In this document: one piece after another, positions 46,311 through 56,127 of the stretch | How the letters are laid out: each line of letters begins with the position of its first letter | How positions within the stretch are numbered: position 1 is the first letter of the stretch | DNA from: Lujinxingia vulgaris | Lineage (GTDB): Bacteria; Myxococcota_A; Bradymonadia; Bradymonadales; Bradymonadaceae | Reading direction: 5' to 3' | NCBI RefSeq assembly: GCF_007997015.1 | Contig: NZ_VOSM01000008.1 | Span: 62,001-126,000 of the forward strand | DNA length: 64,000 nucleotides | Notes under the pieces: model-generated | The model's input: only the letters and a program-made list of their open reading frames with translations | What the model was told of the DNA's origin: nothing | Database searches by the model: none | Position numbers and translations under genes: made by a program

Positions 46311-47843
46311 TCAGATGCTGGCGAGCTCGTCGGGGAGGATGGCGCCGGGCTGGAGGCGTTCGCTCTCGGGGATGCGCAGCGGGGTGATGCCCTTTTTGTG
46401 GTCGCGGATGGCGCGCTTCCAGGCGCTGTAGCCTGCGCCATTGCGGTAGGCGGCTTCGGCGGCGTCGGCCATATCAAAACCACCCTGGGAGATCTCGTGC
46501 TCGATCCAGGACCAGCGCACCGAGGTGGCCCGGATGTCGACCTTGCGGCCGAGCTTTTTGTGAACGTGTTTGATCTTGGTCTCCAGGCTCTTGTGGTCTT
46601 CGAAAGGTGAGCCGTCGAGGGGGGTGTTCTTCTTGGCGACGAGCGGGCTCATGCCGAGTGCGACTTTGCAGATAGAGGAGAGTTCGAGCATGAAGTCGAT
46701 CATCTCGTCCATATCGTCGAGGGTTTCGCCGGGGTAGCCGATGACCATGTAGAGCTTGAGCAGCTTCATGTTGTGGTCGCGCACAAGCTCGGCGCAGCGG
46801 CGAAGATGTTTTTCTTTGATGTGTTTTTTGGCCAGGTCGCGCATGCGCTGGCTGGAGCCGTCGCTGGCCACAGTCAGGGTGCGGGCGCCGCCTTTTGCGA
46901 GCAGGGCGATGAAGTCGTCGTTGAGGCGATCGGCGCGCAGGCTGGAGAGGCCGACTTCGCGGCCGGAGTCTACAAGTGCGCATAAAATATCAAGAATCTT
47001 GGGGTGGTCGCTGGTCGCCGCGCCCACAAGACCCACACGCGTGGCGTAGTCGGGGACGGTAGCGAGCACACGTTCGGGGGCGACCGGGCGCATGCCGCCG
47101 TTGGTGGTGCGGCGCATCACGCAGAAGGAGCAGCCGCGGTGGCAGCCGCGTCCGTTTTCGACGAGGTGCATCGAGCTGAGCTCGGTATGCGGCGTGATGA
47201 TGGGGCTGTAGGCCGGCAGGCAGGTGTCGCGGGCCTGGGCCACGGTGCGGAAGGTTTCGCCGTGGATCGAGGGCACGTAGACGCCGGGCAGAGCGGCGAC
47301 GTCGCGCAGGTAGCGTTCGCGATCGTCGTAGTCTTTCCACCAGTCGATGAGCACGTTGATGAGCTCTTCGCCCTCGCCCATCACAATGACGTCGGCGAAG
47401 GGACCGGCCGGCAAGGGGTTGGAGAAGGTGATGGGGCCGCCGATGATCACGAGCGGCCAGTTTTCGCCGCGGTCGGCGGCGCGCACCGGGATGGCGGCGA
47501 GCTCCAGGCAGGTCATGATGCCGATGAGCTCGAGCTCGTAGGAGAGCGAGAAGGCGATGACGTCGCAGTCGCCCACCGGAGTCTCCGACTCGTAGGTGAA
47601 GAGCGGGGTGTTGGACTGGCGGTAGAGGTCGGGATCGTCGGGCAAAAAGCTGCGCTCGCAGACGATGTCTTCGCGCTGGTTGAGCACGCGGTAGATCGTC
47701 TGAAAGCCCAGTGAGCTCATGCCCACGCGGTATGGCGAGGGGTAGACGAGCGCGACGCGGTGCGGCGCCTCTTTGAAGATGGTGCCGCGCTCGTCATCGA
47801 GCAGGGTTTCGACGTGTTGCTTAAGTTCGTAGCTGGTGGCCAT
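46311..47843 (-). CDS. B12-binding-type radical SAM protein
   Basis: 510 residues. The N-terminal region (about 30-200) resembles the B12-binding/YgiQ-like domain, and CHRGCSFCVMR supplies the radical SAM CxxxCxxC cluster motif. A TIM-barrel follows with VGLVGAATSDHP and LYMVIGYPGET. DxHxxG, expected in a true B12 site, is not obvious, so cobalamin binding is uncertain. The ATG overlaps the stop of the upstream unknown gene (TAATG, 1-bp overlap), so the two are coupled. Substrate unknown. Confidence 0.88.
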   Translation of the reverse strand: MATSYELKQHVETLLDDERGTIFKEAPHRVALVYPSPYRVGMSSLGFQTIYRVLNQREDIVCERSFLPDDPDLYRQSNTPLFTYESETPVGDCDVIAFSLSYELELIGIMTCLELAAIPVRAADRGENWPLVIIGGPITFSNPLPAGPFADVIVMGEGEELINVLIDWWKDYDDRERYLRDVAALPGVYVPSIHGETFRTVAQARDTCLPAYSPIITPHTELSSMHLVENGRGCHRGCSFCVMRRTTNGGMRPVAPERVLATVPDYATRVGLVGAATSDHPKILDILCALVDSGREVGLSSLRADRLNDDFIALLAKGGARTLTVASDGSSQRMRDLAKKHIKEKHLRRCAELVRDHNMKLLKLYMVIGYPGETLDDMDEMIDFMLELSSICKVALGMSPLVAKKNTPLDGSPFEDHKSLETKIKHVHKKLGRKVDIRATSVRWSWIEHEISQGGFDMADAAEAAYRNGAGYSAWKRAIRDHKKGITPLRIPESERLQPGAILPDELASI

Positions 47844-48661
47844 TAAGCGTCCAGGACCATGTGAAGCTCGCAGCCGTCGTCGCTGGCGCGCCAGCCCGGC
47901 GGAATCAGCCAGGCGCGGCCACCCTCCTGAAGATGGCGGGCAAGGCGGCCCTGCATCATTTCGTTATTGGGATCAAACTCCCAACGTACGCCTTCGGGGA
48001 TCTTGCTCTGTCCGAAGACGTCGGCGCCGCGGGCCATGTTGATGAGGACTTCGCGCGAGGGCAGCTCCAGGCGGTAGACGAAGCTGTCTTCGGGGTAGGT
48101 GTGCACGCTGGGGCGGTGGATGGACATCTCCATGGCGCCAAAACGCACGTGCACGCGGATGGCCGGGTTGTAGAACTGGGTCACGCCGACCTGGTAGCGG
48201 GCTTTGTAGATGGCCAGCGCCAGCGCTTTGGTGCGGGTGGCGATGCCCTGGCCCATCAGGTGGCTGTGCAGCGAGAAGCCGCTGACGCAGTCGGCCTCAA
48301 CGGTGGGGCAGGCGCAGTATTCGGAGATGGGGACAAAACCCTCGTAGTCATCGTCGACGTCGAGTTTTTCGAGGATGGAGGGAGGGGTGTCGGCGCGGGG
48401 CAGCATAAAGCCGATGACGGCCGAGGGGAGGATGGCGCAGTCGAGCATCACCCACAGGGGCATGCCCATGGAGTCGGGTCCGCCAAAGGCCTCCTGGTTG
48501 GAGCGGTTGAGGATCGAGCAAAACTCGCCATTTTGATCGTCTTCGACGCGGAGCACCTCGAGGGGGCGGCCGATGTCGACTTCCAGATCGAGGAAGGGGA
48601 GGTTACGCGCGGTGGTGAGCACGTAGGGGATGAGCTTGTGTTCGAGCTGATCCTGATTCAT
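47843..48661 (-). CDS. Unknown protein coupled to a radical SAM enzyme
   Basis: 272 residues, no signal peptide, cytoplasmic. Composition is mixed alpha/beta with Cys clusters around 116-126 (EYCACPTVEADC), which might bind a metal, and a hydrophobic ILPSAVIGFMLP segment. Translationally coupled to the radical SAM gene. I do not recognise the family; a substrate, carrier or partner role is inference from position. Start: ATG 48661. Confidence 0.7.
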   Translation of the reverse strand: MNQDQLEHKLIPYVLTTARNLPFLDLEVDIGRPLEVLRVEDDQNGEFCSILNRSNQEAFGGPDSMGMPLWVMLDCAILPSAVIGFMLPRADTPPSILEKLDVDDDYEGFVPISEYCACPTVEADCVSGFSLHSHLMGQGIATRTKALALAIYKARYQVGVTQFYNPAIRVHVRFGAMEMSIHRPSVHTYPEDSFVYRLELPSREVLINMARGADVFGQSKIPEGVRWEFDPNNEMMQGRLARHLQEGGRAWLIPPGWRASDDGCELHMVLDA

Positions 48662-48753
48662 CGGGGGTGCTCTCAGGTCAAAACAAAAGGAAACGTCGCC
48701 GTAGAGATCGGAGACGAGGGGGGCTGCATCATGGCGAGGAGTGCGAGGGTGAT

Positions 48754-51700
48754 TTAGACCGTGGCGGCGACCGGTCGTCCCAGACGTTGGGAGGTCTCGG
48801 TGGCGAGCTCGCGCAGGCGCGCGGCCAGATCGGGGCGCTCATCTTCGATGAGGGGGGCGATTTTGTCAAAAGCGTCGGCGAAGCTCTCCTCGGCGAGCGC
48901 GAGCTCGGGGGCGTCGTTGAGGAGCTGGTCGACGACGAGCATGGCCTCACCGTTGACGCCGTTCTGCAGGAGGGCCAGGGCGTAGAAGGCGCGCGCGCAG
49001 TTCACCAGGCGACGCTCGCCGATGCGATCAAAGTGCTGAACGGCGTCGGTGAGTGTTTTGAGCGCGCGATCGGGTTTGTCGACAGCGAGCTCCAGGCGAC
49101 CAAGGAGCAGGCGGGCGCAGGTCAGGCCGTGGCGATCGCTTAAGGCGCGGTAGCCTTCCATCGCTTCGCTGATCAGGGTGTGGGTTTCGCGGTGGCGGTC
49201 GACGGCAAACGCGAGCATGGCGAGGGCGCGGTTGCAGTGGGCGATGCCGTGGCGGTCGCGCATGGCCTCGAAGGTGGTGTGGGCGTGGCGCAGGTGTTTG
49301 GCGGCGGCTTTGAAGTCGGCGCGGGAGTAAGCGAGTTTGCCAAGCGTGAGCTGGCAGTAGGCGGCGTCGTGGCGTTGGCCGAGGCTCTCGGCCTGCTCCA
49401 GGGCGCGGGTGGCCAGGTCGAGGGCTTTTTTGGGTTGGCCGACCTCGCGCAAGAAGTCGGCCGCCAGGCGCTGACCGAAGGAGATGGCTTCGACGTCGCC
49501 CAGGCTCTCTTCGAGGATGGCTGCGCGGCGGAAGAAGACCTCGGCGCGGCGCGCGTTGCCCTGGCGCCAGAAGACGTCGGTGAGCAGGCGGAGCATGGAG
49601 GCTTCGAGCACGCGGTGCTGGATCTTCTGGGCGCGCTCCAGGCCGTCTTCGAGAAGACGCTGGGCTTCGGGCAGAAGTCCCTGGGCGTGGGCCAGGCGGC
49701 CCAGGCCGAAGAGGGCGTAGGTGTCGACGATCTGGAGGGTCTGGCGGATGTCGCGGGTGCGAAGGGTCTGCCAGATGTCTTTGACTTCGCGGCGCGCGGC
49801 TTCAAACCAGGTGCGGGCCTCGTCGAGGTCGCCTTGCAGGCGGCCGAGCTCGCCCAAACCCCAGCGGGCCCAGAGGGCGACGGCGGGGCTCTGGTCGCCG
49901 AGCAGGCGTCGGTAGTGCTCGCGGGCGGAGTCGTACTCGCCGACGCGGCGTTCCAGGTGGGCGACCTCCAGGGCGACTTCTTCGGAGCTTAAGACCCCGG
50001 AGACGTCCTGGATCAGCGGGCTCTCGATGGAGATCTGGTCGGTGTCGGCGAGCTGTTTGGCGTCGCGGTAAAGGGCCATGGCGCGTTTGAGGTCAGCGCC
50101 TTCGGCGGCGGCGCGGGCGGCCTTGACGGTGAAGGCGTAGACGCCGGAGGGCTCGCGAGCGTGGCGGTAGTGGTCGACGAGTTCCATGGCGCGCTCGCGG
50201 GCGCGCTTTCCGTAGTAGGTCTTTTTGGCGGCGGCGGCCAGGCGGTGGAGGTGACGCAGGCTGCGGCGGCCTTCCATCTCTTTGAGGAGCACGTCGCGCA
50301 TGACCACGTGAGCGAATTCGAGGACGTCGCGGCCGCCTTTGCCGACTTCGCGCAGAAATCCCTTTTCGACCAGCGCTTCGAGGACGTCGTCGAGGCGGCC
50401 CAGCCAGGGGGCGTTGTCTTCGGCGCCGAGGAAGGCGCGCAGCAGGGCGTAGTCGAAGCCGGCGCCGAGGATGGCGGCGCGGTCGAGGATGGCGCGGGTG
50501 GCCTCGGCGTCTTCGCTGCGTGTGGCCAGGCGGTTGAGGCGGTAGCGCATCAGCTCGGCGAGCTCTTCGGGGAGCTCGTGCTGGATGTCGACGCCGGGGG
50601 CCAACTTCCACTCGCCGCTCTCCCATTGCAGTTTGCCGCTCTCCTGGAGGTAGCCCAGGATCTGGGTGATGTGCAGGGGGTTGCCGCTGGCGCGGCGGGC
50701 GATCTGGCGGGCCAGGGCGTCGTCGACCGGGGCGATCTTGAGCACCAGCGAGCTGGCGTCGGAGGGGTCGAGGTGGGTGAGCGGGATGCGCAGGACGTTT
50801 TCGGGGCCGAGGCGCTCCAGGCGCTCCAGCGCGTAACGCATCTCGGGGACCTGGTCGACCTCTTCGGCGCGCAGGGTGGCGACGATGAGCACGGGCATCG
50901 GATCGAGGTGCATGCCGACGGCGAGGTGCTGCAGAAAGGCGAAGGTCTCATCGCCGCTGTAATGTAGATCTTCGAGGACGAGGAGCCAGGGTTTTTCTTT
51001 GCCGGCCTCGCGCAGCACGCGCTCGATCATGGCGAAGACGCGCTCCTGCACGGAGAGGCGGCGCTCGCCAGAGTCGCGTTCTTCGAAGATGGCGCTCTCG
51101 CCGCCGGGGCTCATCAGCTGGAGGCAGAGGTCGGCTTCTTCGGCCGAGAAACCCCAGGGGCCCAGGCGGGCGGCGAGGTGTTCGGCGAGGTTGTCGACGG
51201 GGATGTCGGTGGTCTGCAGGATGGTCTGCAGGATCTGGCGCATGCCGCCGAAGTTGGCGTTACCCCGGGCGTGGGAGCCGGAGGCCACGCGCATGACGCC
51301 GGCTTCTTCGATACGCACGCGGGCCCACTCCAGCAGGCGGCTTTTGCCGATGCCGGCTTCGCCCTCCAGAAAGAGGACGCCGCCCTGGCCGACGCTGACG
51401 GTCTGTCGGACCTGGCGCTCGATGAGGCGTCGCTCGCGTTCGCGGCCGACCAGCGGGGCCTGGGGCACGCCGCCGGGGCCGTGGCGGGAGGTGTCGCCGG
51501 CGAGGAGGTGGGAGGGGGGGATGGTCTGACCGCCGTAGCCGCTCAAAAAGCCGGCGTGGGAGAGGTTGCCGGGGTGGGCGCCCAGGCCCGGATCACCGAG
51601 CCTGGGGCCGGTGACCATCCAGGGCACGTAGCTGAACTCGTTGATGACCGCCTGCAGCGCGTCGCGCACCTCGGCGGCGGTCTGGTAGCGCTCGGCGGGG

Positions 51701-52533
51701 TTCTTGGCGAGCAGACGGTAGATGGTGCGCTCAAGCTCTGCGGGGAGGTCGCCCTCGCGGGAGCGCAGCCGGGGGATGGGCGCGCGCAGGTGGCCGCGCA
51801 TCACCTCGCGGGGCTCATCGCCGGGGTAGGGGGGCATGCCCGAGAAGATCTCAAAGAGGATGATGCCCAGGGCGTAAAGATCGACGCGGGGTTCCACCGG
51901 CTGGCGGCGGAAGAGCTCCGGGGCCATGTAGCGCGGGGTGCCCAGGATGACGCGTTTTCCGGCGGCGGTTTCGCTGTCCTCGTCGTCGAGGCCGCCGGGG
52001 GCGCCGGCCAGGCCCAGGCCGCTGTCGTCGCCGGAGCGGGTGGCGGCCAGGCCGAAGTCGACCAGCTTGATGATCTCGCGGCCGGCGTCGTCGCGGGTGA
52101 CCAGGATGTTGGAGGGTTTTAAGTCGCGGTGAATGATGCCGCGTGCGTGGGCAGCGCTGAGCGCGCTTAAGATCTGATCGCTGAGCGAGACGATGCGCAG
52201 GATGTCGATGGGCTCGCGTTTGAGTGGCGAGAGCCCGTGGCCATCGACCAGCTCCATGGCCAGCCACAGGGTCTGGTCATCGTTGTCGGTGCCAAAGTCA
52301 AAGACGCTGGCGATGTGCGGGTGGTTGAGGCGGGCGACCGCCCGGGCTTCTCGACCAAAGCGTCGGCGCGCGCGCGGCGTGAAGGCCGCATCGGAGTGCA
52401 GCACTTTGAGCGCGACCTCGCGATCGAGCGAGGTCTGCAACGCGCGGTAAACCGCGCCCATGCCGCCCTCACCGATCCTCTCGGCGATGACAAAACGTCC
52501 GGCGACTTCAGTTCCTTCAGTGAGAATGGCCAT
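48754..52533 (-). CDS. Ser/Thr protein kinase fused to ATPase and TPR domains
   Basis: 1259 residues. N-terminal Hanks-type kinase (about 10-290): Gly loop IGEGGMGAVYRA, VALKVLH Lys, HRDLKPSNIL catalytic loop and DFGLA are intact. A Pro/Gly linker leads to a P-loop ATPase (about 375-680) with EGEAGIGKSRLLEWAR and ATP-hydrolysis-type LLVLEDLHYS. The C-terminal half is TPR-like. This PknK/large-ATPase arrangement is common in Myxococcota signalling. No transmembrane helix, so soluble. Possible partner: the FHA-GGDEF protein (inference). ATG 52533 chosen over an upstream ATG at 52569. Confidence 0.92.
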   Translation of the reverse strand: MAILTEGTEVAGRFVIAERIGEGGMGAVYRALQTSLDREVALKVLHSDAAFTPRARRRFGREARAVARLNHPHIASVFDFGTDNDDQTLWLAMELVDGHGLSPLKREPIDILRIVSLSDQILSALSAAHARGIIHRDLKPSNILVTRDDAGREIIKLVDFGLAATRSGDDSGLGLAGAPGGLDDEDSETAAGKRVILGTPRYMAPELFRRQPVEPRVDLYALGIILFEIFSGMPPYPGDEPREVMRGHLRAPIPRLRSREGDLPAELERTIYRLLAKNPAERYQTAAEVRDALQAVINEFSYVPWMVTGPRLGDPGLGAHPGNLSHAGFLSGYGGQTIPPSHLLAGDTSRHGPGGVPQAPLVGRERERRLIERQVRQTVSVGQGGVLFLEGEAGIGKSRLLEWARVRIEEAGVMRVASGSHARGNANFGGMRQILQTILQTTDIPVDNLAEHLAARLGPWGFSAEEADLCLQLMSPGGESAIFEERDSGERRLSVQERVFAMIERVLREAGKEKPWLLVLEDLHYSGDETFAFLQHLAVGMHLDPMPVLIVATLRAEEVDQVPEMRYALERLERLGPENVLRIPLTHLDPSDASSLVLKIAPVDDALARQIARRASGNPLHITQILGYLQESGKLQWESGEWKLAPGVDIQHELPEELAELMRYRLNRLATRSEDAEATRAILDRAAILGAGFDYALLRAFLGAEDNAPWLGRLDDVLEALVEKGFLREVGKGGRDVLEFAHVVMRDVLLKEMEGRRSLRHLHRLAAAAKKTYYGKRARERAMELVDHYRHAREPSGVYAFTVKAARAAAEGADLKRAMALYRDAKQLADTDQISIESPLIQDVSGVLSSEEVALEVAHLERRVGEYDSAREHYRRLLGDQSPAVALWARWGLGELGRLQGDLDEARTWFEAARREVKDIWQTLRTRDIRQTLQIVDTYALFGLGRLAHAQGLLPEAQRLLEDGLERAQKIQHRVLEASMLRLLTDVFWRQGNARRAEVFFRRAAILEESLGDVEAISFGQRLAADFLREVGQPKKALDLATRALEQAESLGQRHDAAYCQLTLGKLAYSRADFKAAAKHLRHAHTTFEAMRDRHGIAHCNRALAMLAFAVDRHRETHTLISEAMEGYRALSDRHGLTCARLLLGRLELAVDKPDRALKTLTDAVQHFDRIGERRLVNCARAFYALALLQNGVNGEAMLVVDQLLNDAPELALAEESFADAFDKIAPLIEDERPDLAARLRELATETSQRLGRPVAATV

Positions 52534-52707
52534 GAACGTCGAGCATGCCGCGGTTGGAGGCTGACGCACGGGTGCGCAGGCGTCAGCTCAGGTGGAAATT
52601 AAGTCCAGGCAACACTAACCCATCGCGGAGTTTTTTTCACCCGTAAAGAATGCGCCGCCGTCGGCCCGCGCGCGGGCAGAAGCGGCGGCGAAGATGGCGT
52701 GGCGAGC

Positions 52708-53052
52708 TCAGGAGAGGGTGGCCGACTCCCCGTCGGCCAGGATGTAGACTTTGCCGCGGCGCTCGTCGAAGACCCAGCCCTCAAAGAGGCTGTCGAGCTC
52801 CTCGCGAAGCACAGATTTAAGGTCTTCGTCGAGCTCATCAAGGTCTTCGGGCAGCACGATGTTGTAGACCCAGAACTCCTGGGAGCGATCCGGGTCGATT
52901 TGACCGCCGTAGACGCCGCTGAGCATCAGGGAGGTGAAGGCGTCTTCGTCAGGCGCAGAGCGGTAGCGCGCTGCGCCCTGGGGGCCTTCGAGTTGTTCGA
53001 GCAGGGCGAAGCCGATGTCGAGCTCCAGCTCGTAGCTGTTTTGATACGTCAT
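52708..53052 (-). CDS. Small acidic unknown protein
   Basis: 114 residues, strongly acidic, rich in Asp/Glu/Leu, no signal peptide. GGAGG is well placed before ATG 53052, and the gene sits between the kinase and RNase genes on the same strand. An aromatic-rich centre (EFWVYNIVLPEDLDELDEDL) is visible. No family recognised; real-gene status rests on ribosome site and open frame. Confidence 0.65.
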   Translation of the reverse strand: MTYQNSYELELDIGFALLEQLEGPQGAARYRSAPDEDAFTSLMLSGVYGGQIDPDRSQEFWVYNIVLPEDLDELDEDLKSVLREELDSLFEGWVFDERRGKVYILADGESATLS

Positions 53053-53141
53053 GGTCGAACCTCCGTAGGAGACGATGGTAAGACGCGATGACTGCTGGAC
53101 CTCGCGCGGTGAAGAAGCGTCAGGACACCGGGCCCTAAGCC

Positions 53142-55265
53142 TCAGTCGGCGCTTGCTTCCTGAGACTCGACGGGCGGGATGTGCTGGCGAAGCGAGAGTC
53201 GATCGCCACGTGCGTCCACCCGATCAGCGACCACTTCGATGCGATCGCCGACGGCGGCCTTCTGCTTCAGGCTACAATTGGATCTGTAAGCACACTCTTC
53301 GACAAAGACAGAAGCTCGTCCGGCCCGTTCGTCTTTTATTTCCAACACGATAGCGTGCATCACCTCACCGCGCGTGGCTTTGAGATGTTCAAAAAGCCAG
53401 TAGCGTTTGGTCTCGCGCTCGGCCAGAGAGGCCTCACGGATGGAGCTCTCGACGGCGGCCAGCACCTGGAGCATCTCCTCGGCGTTATAAGGTAGGGGCT
53501 CGCCAGAGAGGTGGGCCTTGAGCTGGCGCTGGCAGATGAGATCGGAGTAGCGGCGAATCGGGCTCGATGCCTGAACATAAGTGTGCAGCCCCAGGCCGAA
53601 GTGGCTGTCGGGGCGGGTGGAGAGATCGCCGCGTTTCATGCGCCGCAATGTGGCGAAGGTGCGGGGCAGGCCCTCGGGGACGGCCAGGATCTCGGCGTCG
53701 TCCAGGGGAAGATCGGGCGACTCCTGGATGCGGTAGATGGTGGGGATCTCGTTGCGCTCGCAAAAGCGCCCGATGTGCTCGTTGCAGAGCACCATCAGCT
53801 CGCTGACCAGCTGGCGGGAGGGGGAGTCGGAGGGGAGCGTCTCGACCTGCACTTCGGGAGGATCGGCTTTGGTGTCGACGACGATCTTCGCCTCGGGGAT
53901 CTCGAAGTTGGTCGCGCCCTGGTCGGCGCGCCAGGCGTAGCGCTCGCTGGCGATATGCTGAAGGTTTGTGAGCACCTGGCTGACATGGTCGTTGCCCTCG
54001 CCAGTGAGCAGCGCGTCGGCCTCGTCGTAGGTGAGGCGGCGTTTGACGCGCACAAGGGAGGGGATGACCTGGGTGTCGACGAGCTCAAGCTCGGCGTTGA
54101 AGATCACGCGGGTGGTGATGGCCGGGCGAAGTTCGCCTTCGACAAGGCTCATGCGATCTTCGCTGAGCTGCAGGGGGAACATCGGGATGGCGCCGGTGGG
54201 CAGGTAGACCGAGGTGGCGCGGCGGCGCGCCTCTTTGTCGAGGAGCGAGTCCGGGGGAACGATCGCCGAGGGGTCGGCGATGTGCACGTCGAGCTCCCAG
54301 CCGCCATCTTCGGTGGGGTTGATGGCCAGGGCGTCGTCGATGTCGCGGGTGGAGGCGTCGTCGATGGTCAGGCAGAAGCGGTCACTCAAATCGACGCGCC
54401 AGCTCTCGGGCTCAAAGGGGGTGTCGGCCAGGCGCTGCGCCTCGGCGACCACTGCTTCGGGGAGCGCCTCGTCGATGCGAAAACGATGCAGCGCCAGGTT
54501 GTAGTGCTCGTCCCACAACCCAAGCTCGCGCATCAGGTTAAAGGCTTTGAGGTGGTTGTGGCCGGAGAAGCCGCGGCCGGCAGCTTTGGCCAGCTCGTCG
54601 AGGGCCTCATCGGCGCGGGCGCGGTGGGTGAAGTCTTCGCCGTGGGCGGCAAAATCCTGGAGCAAAAAGATCGTGTCGCGCAAAGGATCGATGCGCATGG
54701 CCTCCTGCATCATCGCGGGGCGATCTTCGGCGGGGGCTTTGAGGACGTCGGCCAACTTGTCGAAGACCAGCGCGCGCTCGGCCTCTTTGCGGGCCTCGGC
54801 TTCGACTTGCTCGCGGAGCTGCTCGACCTGGGAGGCGTCCCGGGCCTCATAGGTGCCGTCGCGTTTGGCTTTGAAGTAGAGCGAGTCTTCGCGCAGCGCG
54901 CGCACCAGGGCCAGGCGGTGGTTGGGGCTGTCTTCGGCAAACATCAGCTCGGCCAGCGCGCCGGGGCCCTGAGCCTCGTCGAACTCCCGGGCGAACTCCC
55001 AGAGCATCGCCACGTCAACCTCGCCCTTGAGCTCGGCCAGCGCCTCGGCGGTGCTCTTGAGTTTCTGGCCGGCGCGGTGGGTGTCGTCGGCGGGGGCGCG
55101 GCCCAGCTCGAAGGTCACGTCGTTGCGGGCCGGGCGCATCTCGTCGCCGCCCTCGCTTAAGACGATGAGCTTCTTTTTGCCCAGAGTGTCGGTGACCACG
55201 CCCAGGCGGTGGTCGTTGCCGGTGGAAAACTCAATCAGCGCGCCCGCTTCGATCTCAGTGCTCAT
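53142..55265 (-). CDS. RNase II/RNase R family exoribonuclease
   Basis: 707 residues. The RNB catalytic domain (about 290-600) has the Asp cluster TIDDASTRDIDDAL and the later RYSDLICQRQLKAHL. A short S1-like C-terminus follows. The N-terminal 290 residues lack an obvious cold-shock pair and resemble the shorter plant/cyanobacterial-type RNase II. It should degrade RNA 3' to 5'. Confidence 0.9.
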   Translation of the reverse strand: MSTEIEAGALIEFSTGNDHRLGVVTDTLGKKKLIVLSEGGDEMRPARNDVTFELGRAPADDTHRAGQKLKSTAEALAELKGEVDVAMLWEFAREFDEAQGPGALAELMFAEDSPNHRLALVRALREDSLYFKAKRDGTYEARDASQVEQLREQVEAEARKEAERALVFDKLADVLKAPAEDRPAMMQEAMRIDPLRDTIFLLQDFAAHGEDFTHRARADEALDELAKAAGRGFSGHNHLKAFNLMRELGLWDEHYNLALHRFRIDEALPEAVVAEAQRLADTPFEPESWRVDLSDRFCLTIDDASTRDIDDALAINPTEDGGWELDVHIADPSAIVPPDSLLDKEARRRATSVYLPTGAIPMFPLQLSEDRMSLVEGELRPAITTRVIFNAELELVDTQVIPSLVRVKRRLTYDEADALLTGEGNDHVSQVLTNLQHIASERYAWRADQGATNFEIPEAKIVVDTKADPPEVQVETLPSDSPSRQLVSELMVLCNEHIGRFCERNEIPTIYRIQESPDLPLDDAEILAVPEGLPRTFATLRRMKRGDLSTRPDSHFGLGLHTYVQASSPIRRYSDLICQRQLKAHLSGEPLPYNAEEMLQVLAAVESSIREASLAERETKRYWLFEHLKATRGEVMHAIVLEIKDERAGRASVFVEECAYRSNCSLKQKAAVGDRIEVVADRVDARGDRLSLRQHIPPVESQEASAD

Positions 55266-55321
55266 AAACAGGGGTGTCCGTGGGGAGGGGAGGTGCAGGG
55301 GAGGGAGGGGGAAGGCGTTGT

Positions 55322-55387
55322 AAAAGAGCCGCCTGCCGGGCGCGTGACCCGCAAAAAGATGCGAGTGACGAGCGCGCGGCAGGCGGC
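55322..55387 (-). terminator. Rho-independent terminator of the CoA transferase operon
   Basis: Perfect 11-bp stem GCCGCCTGCCG / CGGCAGGCGGC (55328-55338, 55377-55387), followed on the minus strand by CTCTTTTA. The loop is long (38 nt). Confidence 0.6.
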
Positions 55388-55407
55388 GGAGGTGATGCGG
55401 TGTGAGC

Positions 55408-56067
55408 TTAGCTCAGGCTGATGGTCTTGAGGTTGTCGGCGACCTCAAAACGGGCCTGGGTCTTCTCTTTAACTTCGTCGAGGGTGACGCCCTCGGCCAG
55501 CTCGCGCAGCACGAGGTGGTCGCCCTCCACATCAAAGACGGCCAGGTCGGTGATGATGCGGTCGACGCAGCCCACACCGGTGAGCGGAAGATCGCATTCG
55601 GCCAGAAGTTTCGGCGAGCCGTCGCGGGCGGTGTGGGTCATGAGCACGACGACGCGTTTGGCGCCGCTGACCAGATCCATGGCGCCGCCCATGCCCTTGA
55701 CCATCTTGCCGGGGATCATCCAGTTGGCCAGGTCGCCGCGCTCATTGACCTGCATCGCGCCCAGGATGGTCACGTCGATGTGGCCGCCGCGGATCATGGC
55801 AAAGCTCTCGGCGCTGTCGAAAAAGGCCGAGCCGGGCACGGTGGTGATGGTCTGTTTGCCGGCGTTGATAAGATCGGGATCTTCTTCGCCCTCATAGGGG
55901 AAGGGGCCGATGCCCATCAGGCCGTTTTCGCTCTGCAAAACGACGTTGACGCCCTCGGGGATGTAGTTGGCGACCAGGGTGGGGATGCCGATGCCCAGGT
56001 TGACGTAGGAGCCGTCTTCGAGCTCCTGGCTTGCGCGCATGGCGAGTTGTTCGCGGGTTAAGCTCAT
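55408..56067 (-). CDS. scoB: 3-oxoacid CoA-transferase, beta subunit
   Basis: 219 residues. The catalytic Glu lies in [10 protein letters not shown], and [11 protein letters not shown] and [14 protein letters not shown] fit the family. With the alpha subunit it moves CoA between succinyl-CoA or acetyl-CoA and a 3-oxoacid, in ketone-body or short-chain acid use. Acetoacetate (atoDA) versus succinyl-CoA forms cannot be separated here, so the symbol is provisional. Confidence 0.92.
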   Translation of the reverse strand: MSLTREQLAMRASQELEDGSYVNLGIGIPTLVANYIPEGVNVVLQSENGLMGIGPFPYEGEEDPDLINAGKQTITTVPGSAFFDSAESFAMIRGGHIDVTILGAMQVNERGDLANWMIPGKMVKGMGGAMDLVSGAKRVVVLMTHTARDGSPKLLAECDLPLTGVGCVDRIITDLAVFDVEGDHLVLRELAEGVTLDEVKEKTQARFEVADNLKTISLS

Positions 56068-56127
56068 CGTTGACCTCGTAAAGATCGCAAAAAGATGGAG
56101 AGAAAAGTGGGCTCGAAAGGATCGACG

